Assembly (NCBI RefSeq): GCF_002432345.1
Contig: NZ_DJDT01000133.1
Coordinates: forward strand, 1-31,982
Reading direction: 5' to 3'
Length of the DNA: 31,982 nt
Origin: Pedobacter sp. UBA5917
GTDB taxonomy: Bacteria; Bacteroidota; Bacteroidia; Sphingobacteriales; Sphingobacteriaceae
Shown: positions 25,201 through 30,366 of the stretch, piece after piece
Layout: each line of letters starts with the position of its first letter
How positions within the stretch are numbered: the stretch's first letter is position 1
Position numbers and translations under genes: made by a program
The notes under the pieces: model-generated
The model's input: the letters and a program-made list of their open reading frames with translations, nothing else
Database searches by the model: none
Told to the model about the DNA's origin: nothing

Positions 25201-25235
25201 TTTAAGCTGTAAGCAGAATGCACATTCAAAAACAT
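22221..25235 (-). CDS. Error-prone DNA polymerase III alpha subunit (DnaE2-like)
   Basis: A 1004-residue C-family polymerase, shorter than a replicative DnaE (about 1160). An N-terminal PHP domain begins FLNVHSAYSLKYG, in which the first His of the usual HxH is Asn, so its phosphoesterase site is probably inactive. The polymerase active site is intact: PPDFDIDF with Asp369, Asp371 and Asp373, plus FYHVGRGSGANSIVAYCL before it and FAGYSFSKAHSASFAVESYQ after. A helix-hairpin-helix-like part and an OB-fold (GKTVRMVGNYVCEKTVHTIK) follow. The C-terminal tau-binding domain of replicative DnaE seems to be missing. Its ATG overlaps the dinB stop by one base (TGATG), so the two are translationally coupled. 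Together they form a translesion-synthesis pair, comparable to ImuB-DnaE2. Confidence 0.9.
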   Translation of the reverse strand: MFLNVHSAYSLKYGTQSINQLIATARHLGIHQMVLTDINNSTGAVEFVRECYKQGIAKEADEIHRGNIPYQIKPVAGIEFRIDNRLLYVGIAKNKEGMRELNEFLSHHNIYNIPLPELPPEMENVYIIYPFQKTFNQILKANEYVGVSAKQLNLLYKNPLLKQKEKLLVWHPVTVEDKITYRLHGYLRAIELNTLLSKVPDEYKCEPDEFLIPEEQLTQQFEQYPFIVQNTQKLLNSCDLSVYFEDGPAPSSKNKFYYTKTGLEGDKKMLRRLATVGLKYRYGENNKEAMARLEKELRIIEFKNFCAYFLITFDIVRYAMNKCGFYHVGRGSGANSIVAYCLRITDVDPIDLDLYFERFLHEKRTSPPDFDIDFSWDERETIQQYIFNRYPKWHVAFLGTMSTFKDRAIIREIGKVLGLPKEEIDSFTDPTKERENSENATYQKLLAVYHYMKGMPNQRSIHAGGILISEEPITYYTALDMPPKGFATVQWDMYEAEAIGYEKFDILSQRGIGHIREAVQLIKKNKGRDIDIHDFKTFKADQKLNGILKEGQPIGCFYIESPAMRQLLKKLKCDNYLTLVAASSIIRPGVASSGMMKSYIERYHAPDKVVYLCEVMKERLSETYGVMVYQEDVIKVCHHFAGLDLADADILRKAMSGKYRSKLAFDELVNKFKVSARNQGHSEELVNEVWRQISSFAGYSFSKAHSASFAVESYQSLYLKTYFPMEFMVAVLNNYGGFYSRWVYVHELQKTGARVHLPCVNRSDEVVNINGDDAYLGFIGIQGLEEKNIKNIPRERRTNGPYADLEDFVKRSCISLEQAIILIRLGALRFTRKDRKTLLWDVHNYLGFKQKQVNHAELFKLGYKTYQLPELADSALENAYTELELLGYPLNYKMFDFLKTPYRGDVMTADLHKHLGKTVRMVGNYVCEKTVHTIKNTKMWFGTFLDANGDFFDTTHFPNTTPMYPFKGKGCYLILGKVVEDFGFQSIEVLKFAKLDIQMNPVAV

Positions 25236-26554
25236 CAGTCGTAAGATTTAGTTCCAATGGTTCCTTTTTCGCTCATAAAACTCCTGATTTTTGAACGTTT
25301 CCTTACTTCTGGTTCTTTTTCTTCTTCGTCGCCGGTATTTTCGATCAATATTTTCTTTTTACGGGGATTGTATTTGATCACTTTGCCTTTTTCATCGCGT
25401 GGCGGCTGGGTAACAATACAGGCTTTTACCACGGCTTCGGCACCAAAATTATTGCGTACTTTATCCATGGCCTGATAAAGGCTGTATTCTTCTTCGGCAA
25501 TGTTATACAGGCCAATCTGTTCATATCCACTTACCAGGTGCGACAATTTTACGCCTACCAGGCGCAATAGCATCCGTTTGGCATATACTTTTTCGAACAG
25601 GCTGTGTGCCTTGCTGATCAGGAAAGAATCGAGCGAAGTATATGGAATGCGTTCCTGTTGGGTAACGGTTTCGAAATTGGTGTAACGTACGGTTACGGTA
25701 ATGCAGGCAGTTAATTTTTTCTGGTTGCGGAGCTGAAAAGTTAAACCGGTAACCATGCCGGTAATAATGGCTTTCAGTTTGGCCATATCCATGGTATCGC
25801 TCTCGAAAGTAGCCTGTGTACCGATCGATTTCCTTTCGCGGTAAGGCACTACTGGAGAAAGATCGATCCCGTTTGCTTTTTGCCATAAGCTTAAGCCATG
25901 CTGCCCCAAAATTTTAAACATCAGCTGTTGGGGGATCTGCGTGAGGGTGAGGATTTCGCGCACGCCCATTTCACTCAGTTTTTTATAGGTGGCATGCCCA
26001 ATACCCGGGATTTTATGGATGGCCAAAGGATCGAGAAAAGGCCTCAGCTCGGGATAGGTAACCTGCAACTCACCACCGGGTTTGGATTCGTTGGTCGCGA
26101 TTTTAGCCACGGTTTTATTGATGGATAAGCCAAAAGAAATGGGTAAATCCATTTCCTTGATAATGGTTTGCCGGAGTTCTGATGCGAATTTCATGCAGCC
26201 AAAAAAACGGTCCATACCGGTCATATCGATGTAGTGTTCATCAATACTGGCTTTTTCGAACAAGGGTACCTTATCGGCAATAATTTCGGTAATATCCTGC
26301 GATGCCTTCGAATACTCTTCCATGTCGCCTTTTAAAAATATAGCCTGCGGGCAGAGCAGTTTTGCGGTACGCCCGGGCATGGCCGAGTGGATGCCATACT
26401 TGCGGGCTTCGTAACTACAGGAAGCCACCACACCCCTACCCCCCCCCCCGCCGATAATAACGGGTTTACCTGTGAGCTTGGGATTTTTTCTAATTTCTAC
26501 CGACACAAAAAATGCATCTTGATCCATGTGAATAATCTGCCTTTCTTTTTCCAT
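25235..26554 (-). CDS. dinB: Y-family DNA polymerase (DinB/Pol IV-like)
   Basis: A 439-residue Y-family polymerase. The N-terminus IIHMDQDAFFVSVE carries the first catalytic Asp11 (Gln12 replaces the usual Met), and SIDEHYIDMTG supplies Asp105 and Glu106. The little-finger domain runs from about 240 to 350, followed by a basic tail. Length and motifs are those of a functional DinB. The ATG at 26554 is preferred over a TTG three codons upstream. Codons 35-39 form an unusual five-glycine stretch, and codons 36-39 contain an uninterrupted G11. This lies in the loop where related proteins have sequences such as GGGSDRGVVAS. The gene is first in an operon with the DnaE-like gene. No imuA or lexA gene is in the window. 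Confidence 0.92.
   Translation of the reverse strand: MEKERQIIHMDQDAFFVSVEIRKNPKLTGKPVIIGGGGGRGVVASCSYEARKYGIHSAMPGRTAKLLCPQAIFLKGDMEEYSKASQDITEIIADKVPLFEKASIDEHYIDMTGMDRFFGCMKFASELRQTIIKEMDLPISFGLSINKTVAKIATNESKPGGELQVTYPELRPFLDPLAIHKIPGIGHATYKKLSEMGVREILTLTQIPQQLMFKILGQHGLSLWQKANGIDLSPVVPYRERKSIGTQATFESDTMDMAKLKAIITGMVTGLTFQLRNQKKLTACITVTVRYTNFETVTQQERIPYTSLDSFLISKAHSLFEKVYAKRMLLRLVGVKLSHLVSGYEQIGLYNIAEEEYSLYQAMDKVRNNFGAEAVVKACIVTQPPRDEKGKVIKYNPRKKKILIENTGDEEEKEPEVRKRSKIRSFMSEKGTIGTKSYD
26439..26449 (-). repeat. G11 homopolymer in dinB (candidate slippage site)
   Basis: Eleven consecutive G's on the coding strand (C's on the + strand), covering codons 36-38 and two bases of codon 39. Twelve G's would place TAG at codon 40; ten would shift the frame to a TAA at codon 74. 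I see no comparable G or C run elsewhere in the window. Confidence 0.85.
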
Positions 26555-26579
26555 TACTATCAATTGGGATGATTGAAAT

Positions 26580-26658
26580 CAAAATTACTAATATTTTTAG
26601 TTTCAACAGGTAATTAAAGTTAATGAATTTTAAACAAAATACTAACATTTTTAGTTTT
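26580..26658 (-). promoter_or_regulatory. dinB promoter with duplicated ACTAA-N5-TTAGT palindrome
   Basis: On the minus strand TTG (26606-26604) and TAATTTTG (26587-26580), 16 bases apart, make a promoter 26 bases before the dinB ATG. The 15-bp palindrome ACTAA-N5-TTAGT (26587-26601) lies between the two boxes. A second copy (26641-26655) sits 54 bp upstream. The surrounding 24-base modules differ by one deletion and one substitution. The position suggests a repressor that blocks polymerase; a damage-response regulator is a guess from the gene's function. Confidence 0.6.
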
Positions 26659-26749
26659 TATTGTCTGATGCAGGGAGCAAAGAGTATGGAGTATAAGGGT
26701 TAATATCAGTTACGATTCACTACCATTGACAGACTTTATAAAAAGCGTC

Positions 26750-26855
26750 GTCATCTCGACTGGAACGCAGTGGAATGGAGAGATCTATCTCGAGATAGAT
26801 TTTGCTTCGCAGAGCCTTCGGGTTCTCGACTACGTTTCACTCCGCTCGAAATGAC
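26750..26855. repeat. Intergenic repeat with GTCATYTCGA terminal inverted ends (MITE-like)
   Basis: A 106-bp unit from GTCATCTCGA (26750) to TCGAAATGAC (26855), its near-complement. Inside are AACGCAGTGGAATGGAG and an 18-bp perfect palindrome (26783-26800, centred on CTCGAG). It carries no open reading frame. I recall similar units as common between genes in Bacteroidota genomes; mobility is not shown here. Confidence 0.6.
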
Positions 26856-26864
26856 GATATCTCA

Positions 26865-26998
26865 GGAATAACGTGGCGGTTCGTGGCGACACGGACCACG
26901 GAGTAAGAGCGTTATTTTAAAGATTCTTCACTGCGTTCAGAATGACAGCAGAGGAAGGAATAATTATTCCGTGTTAATCTGTGCATCCGTGGCGAAAA
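26865..26998. repeat. 134-bp direct repeat, copy A
   Basis: 131 of 134 bases match copy B at 27069-27202 (differences at 26903, 26911 and 26993). The unit contains a hairpin near 26873-26900, the inverted GTCATTCTGAA-type word at 26921-26946, and a GTGTTAATCTGTGCATCCGT segment. The gap 26659-27330 holds repeats and a terminator but no gene. Confidence 0.85.
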
Positions 26999-27068
26999 GC
27001 ATGGCGTTTCCATCATCCGTATTACATTTTCCATCTTATGACCATTAAGAAGTTAAGGACATTAAGAT

Positions 27069-27202
27069 GGAATAACGTGGCGGTTCGTGGCGACACGGAC
27101 CACGGAATAAGAGCATTATTTTAAAGATTCTTCACTGCGTTCAGAATGACAGCAGAGGAAGGAATAATTATTCCGTGTTAATCTGTGCATCCGTGGTGAA
27201 AA
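27069..27202. repeat. 134-bp direct repeat, copy B
   Basis: Second copy, 204 bp after copy A, with 70 bases of unrelated sequence between them. The three differences fall in simple transitions. Confidence 0.85.
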
Positions 27203-27229
27203 AATAATGGTCGGTGACTCACCGACCAT
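27197..27229 (-). terminator. Terminator of the adhesin-porP-ompA operon
   Basis: Stem ATGGTCGGTG/CACCGACCAT (27207-27216 with 27220-27229), loop ACT. On the minus strand it is followed by TTATTTTTTC. It is about 100 bases after the OmpA-like stop codon. Confidence 0.7.
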
Positions 27230-27259
27230 GAAGTAAAATAATACAATGAAAATAATGCT

Positions 27260-27283
27260 GTGGTGCGTGAAGACACACACCAC
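27260..27283. repeat. Hairpin related in form to the 134-bp repeat hairpin
   Basis: GTGGTGCGTG-AAGA-CACACACCAC, a 10-bp stem with one mismatch. The 134-bp repeats carry a hairpin with the same outer GTGG/CCAC and an inner GTG/CAC stem around a 4-base loop, but different intervening bases. Confidence 0.5.
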
Positions 27284-27330
27284 GGGGCATCTACTAAAAA
27301 ATTAGCATATATGGTTAACCCGGATCTTGT

Positions 27331-29292
27331 TTATTGCTTTACAATTTTAAACTCGGTTCTTCTGTTCAATTGGTGTTCTTCTTCGCTACAATCTACGCCA
27401 TTGGCACATTTGTTCAGTAACTGGGTTTCGCCATAACCTTTAGCGGTGATGCGGTTTTTATTGATACCTTTTGAGATGATATACTGCACGGCAGATTCGG
27501 CACGTTTTTGCGACAGGTTTAAGTTATAGCTATCTTTACCCCTGCTATCGGTATGCGAACCTAATTCGATCCAGATGGTTGGATTGTCTTTCATGATTTT
27601 AACCAGCTTATCCAATTCTACTGCGGCATCGGCACGGATATTCCATTTATCGAAATCGTAGTAAATATTTTCCAACCTGATTGCCTTATCGATTACAATA
27701 CCTTCTAAATACAAATCCTGGGTAAGCACACTAGAAGTGGTTAAACCAATGGTTGCGAGGTTTTCTACATCAGATCTGTAATCTGTTTTTTCTGCTGATA
27801 CATTGTATTCTGATTCTTTAGCCAGGTTAAAGCGATAAGCACCGTTATCGTCGGTTTCGGTTTTTAAGCTAGCTCCATTTACCCTGGCAAGTGTTACCGA
27901 TGCACCTGTAATAGGCTGGTTGCTATTTTTATCAAAAACCCTGCCTTCTAATTTAAAGGCCAAAATCATTTTCTGATCGATGCTATAAATATCATCACTA
28001 CCTAAGCCACCATCGCGATTGGAAGAAAGATAAACAATGCCACCTTTTTCGTTCGGGCTAAAGGCAAAATCATCCTGCGGGGAGTTGAAAGGATAACCCA
28101 TATTTTCGATCCTGCCGATGCCTCCGCCTTCTCTTAAAGCCCGAAAAACATCCAGGCCACCCATACCTACCCTGCCATCGCTAGAGAAGTAGAAATTGTC
28201 TTTTTCATCAAAAACCGGACTACGGTCGTTGCCTTCTGTGTTTACTTCTTTCAGGTTGATCGGTTTGCCCCATTCGCCGGCATCGGTTTTTAAGCACACG
28301 TAAATATCGGCGCCACCTAATCCACCGGGCATATTCGAAGCAAAGTATAAGCTATTGCCATCGGTTGTGATAAAAGGATCGCCTACCGAATAATCATTTA
28401 CATTATTATAAGCGAAAGAAACCGGCTCGCTCCATTTGCCATCAGCATCTTTGGTGCTGCTGTAAATTTCTACGTTTACGGTACTTGGTTTATTCTTTAC
28501 TTTTTCGAGTTCGTTAGAGATGCGGGTTAAAGTAAAATACATGGTTTTCCCATCACCGGTAAAGCTTGCCGAACCTACATGGTACCTTGTTCCGGCTTTG
28601 ATCGGGAACAATTGGATACTGTCTTTTGGCGAAGCTTTGATATACAGTTTAAGGTATCCGTTACCGGTCCATCCGTTAACCTGTTTATCGGGCTGTTTTG
28701 ATCCGTCGAACCTTAAAAAAGGTTTGCTTTCTTCCGATTCCAATCCTTTTACCGACCTATCGGAAGTAAATACCACCCCGCCCTGGTAGTTAACGGCACC
28801 CCAATCAGACTGGGCACTGTTTAATGCCACCTGGTTGATCAGTTCTACTTTCTTTGGATTTTTGATCCATTTTAAGGCCGAATCGCAAGAAGCAATCCAA
28901 ACGGCCTGCTGCTTTTCGGATACATCTTTCTTTTTATCGATATAATTTAAATACTGGAGTTTGGCCTCGCTGTATTTTGAGTTGCTCTGTAATGCCCTGG
29001 CATAACCGAGGATATTTTCAGGATTGCTATCTGCTGTTTTAACTGCGATGGCATACCAGCTTTCGGCCTGTCTGTAATTAAAAACCATTGCGTAACTACT
29101 GGCTAAACGTTCGGCCACGTGCAATGATTTTTTCTTTTTATAGGCCTGTTCGTATAAATCAATCGCCTTGCTATAATTAAACAGTTCGTACTGTTTATCG
29201 GCATCTTTCAGTACATATTGCGCTTTTGCCGAAAAACCAAGGGCAAATAAACAATATGCAGAAATACAGGTACCTATTAAAATTCTCTTCAT
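27331..29292 (-). CDS. PorE-like OmpA-family protein (TPR, PD40, carboxypeptidase-regulatory, OmpA domains)
   Basis: A 653-residue exported protein with signal peptide MKRILIGTCISAYCLFALGF and likely cleavage after SAKA. Domain order: TPR-like repeats (about 30-140), a PD40/WD40-like propeller (about 170-430, with GGLGGADIYV, GMGGLDVFRA and GGLGSDDIYS blade ends), a carboxypeptidase-regulatory-like fold (about 445-530, LEGRVFDKNSNQPITGASVTL), and a C-terminal OmpA peptidoglycan-binding domain (IYYDFDKWNIR, ELGSHTDSRG, LSQKRAESAVQYI). This is the layout of PorE and related type IX secretion accessories, which anchor the outer-membrane apparatus to peptidoglycan. It is the last gene of the operon, 42 bases after the PorP/SprF gene, and is followed by a terminator. 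It may be specific to this cassette and not the core PorE. Confidence 0.88.
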   Translation of the reverse strand: MKRILIGTCISAYCLFALGFSAKAQYVLKDADKQYELFNYSKAIDLYEQAYKKKKSLHVAERLASSYAMVFNYRQAESWYAIAVKTADSNPENILGYARALQSNSKYSEAKLQYLNYIDKKKDVSEKQQAVWIASCDSALKWIKNPKKVELINQVALNSAQSDWGAVNYQGGVVFTSDRSVKGLESEESKPFLRFDGSKQPDKQVNGWTGNGYLKLYIKASPKDSIQLFPIKAGTRYHVGSASFTGDGKTMYFTLTRISNELEKVKNKPSTVNVEIYSSTKDADGKWSEPVSFAYNNVNDYSVGDPFITTDGNSLYFASNMPGGLGGADIYVCLKTDAGEWGKPINLKEVNTEGNDRSPVFDEKDNFYFSSDGRVGMGGLDVFRALREGGGIGRIENMGYPFNSPQDDFAFSPNEKGGIVYLSSNRDGGLGSDDIYSIDQKMILAFKLEGRVFDKNSNQPITGASVTLARVNGASLKTETDDNGAYRFNLAKESEYNVSAEKTDYRSDVENLATIGLTTSSVLTQDLYLEGIVIDKAIRLENIYYDFDKWNIRADAAVELDKLVKIMKDNPTIWIELGSHTDSRGKDSYNLNLSQKRAESAVQYIISKGINKNRITAKGYGETQLLNKCANGVDCSEEEHQLNRRTEFKIVKQ

Positions 29293-29334
29293 TATGTTGT
29301 TTGGATAATTAGGTCAAAAATACGTAATGCTTGT

Positions 29335-30309
29335 TTAAAATACCCTTGGGGTTGCCAATCTAACGTTGGGTTTGATGAATGAATAAGATAGGGAAATTTC
29401 GTGTGTACCACCACTGTTACCCTGTAACGGGCCGATAGAGAAATCGTATCCGTAACCGATCCTGATCTTTTCTGAAGGGAAAATCTGGATTGCGGCAACG
29501 GCAGAGTTACGCGGGGTAAGATCGCGCTGCAGATAACTTTTATCATACAGTTTTACACCCGTACGGTAAGAACCACCTACCCAAAGAAATTCCTTGATCA
29601 ACAAAAATGCATTTACATCCAAACTGGTGGGACCACCACGGTCGTCTTTTAACAGGAAGGAAGGTTTGATCTGGAAATTTTCGTTAAGCGGGAACAATGC
29701 CCCGGCAGTTAAATAATAGTGCGGTTTTGGCTGTGGGATAAAGGCATAACGGTCGATATTGATGTAAGTGGCAATCAGGTTATCAACCGAGAAACCGGCA
29801 TAATATTTATCATTGGCAAAGTAAACCCCTGCCCTTGCATCGGGTACGATGGTACTCTGTACACCAACCGGCTGGTTCGGCTCAGGATTGTTCGGGTTCA
29901 GCATGGAACCGTCAATCCCCAATTGTACCATACCCACACCCAGGCCCAGGGCCAAACGCGAACTACCGTCATCGTTCATCCTGATGCGGTAGGCATAGTT
30001 GCCATAAATGCTCAGGTTGGTCTGCGCACCCAGTTTATCGCTGGCCACCTGAAGGGCGAGTCCAACGTTACCGCTGTTGGCAATGGCATCAACCGCAAGC
30101 GACATGCTCTTCGGTGCACCGGTTATACCCGTCCACTGGCTACGGTAAAAGCTGTGTATGTTAAGCACCTCCTTATACCCTGCATAAGCCGGATTGATGT
30201 AGATTCCGTTGAACATGTACTGACTGTACTGGGCGTCCTGTTGTGCAGATGCGGGCCGCGAAAGCAACAAAATCGAACCTGCTAATAACAATATTAATTT
30301 CTTCATCAT
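29335..30309 (-). CDS. PorP/SprF family outer-membrane protein (type IX secretion)
   Basis: A 324-residue beta-barrel protein. Signal peptide MMKKLILLLAGSILLLSRPA, then AQQDAQYSQYMFNGIYINPA, the hallmark N-terminus of the PorP/SprF family, followed by AYAGYKEVLNIHSFYRSQW. Amphipathic strands continue to the C-terminus. SprF of Flavobacterium johnsoniae is needed for secretion of its neighbour, the adhesin SprB. Proteins with type B C-terminal sorting domains are typically encoded next to their own SprF-like partner. The gene immediately follows the adhesin (57 bases) and precedes the OmpA-like gene (42 bases), so it is probably the dedicated partner. Either of two adjacent ATGs (30309 or 30306) may start it. 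Confidence 0.9.
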   Translation of the reverse strand: MMKKLILLLAGSILLLSRPASAQQDAQYSQYMFNGIYINPAYAGYKEVLNIHSFYRSQWTGITGAPKSMSLAVDAIANSGNVGLALQVASDKLGAQTNLSIYGNYAYRIRMNDDGSSRLALGLGVGMVQLGIDGSMLNPNNPEPNQPVGVQSTIVPDARAGVYFANDKYYAGFSVDNLIATYINIDRYAFIPQPKPHYYLTAGALFPLNENFQIKPSFLLKDDRGGPTSLDVNAFLLIKEFLWVGGSYRTGVKLYDKSYLQRDLTPRNSAVAAIQIFPSEKIRIGYGYDFSIGPLQGNSGGTHEISLSYSFIKPNVRLATPRVF

Positions 30310-30327
30310 CTTGATATCTTAAAGTCC

Positions 30328-30350
30328 GGCCTGATTTTAAAAACCAGGCC
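30328..30350 (-). promoter_or_regulatory. Hairpin between the adhesin and porP/sprF genes
   Basis: GGCCTG (30328-30333) pairs with CAGGCC (30345-30350). AT-rich flanks can extend the stem, leaving a small loop. There is no T-tract, so it looks like a processing or stability element within the operon mRNA and not a terminator. Confidence 0.45.
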
Positions 30351-30366
30351 AGACTAAGCCTCTTAT

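Noticed and set aside
29719..30285. A 188-codon open frame on the + strand
   Set aside because: Antisense to the PorP/SprF gene, with no start signal or family features.
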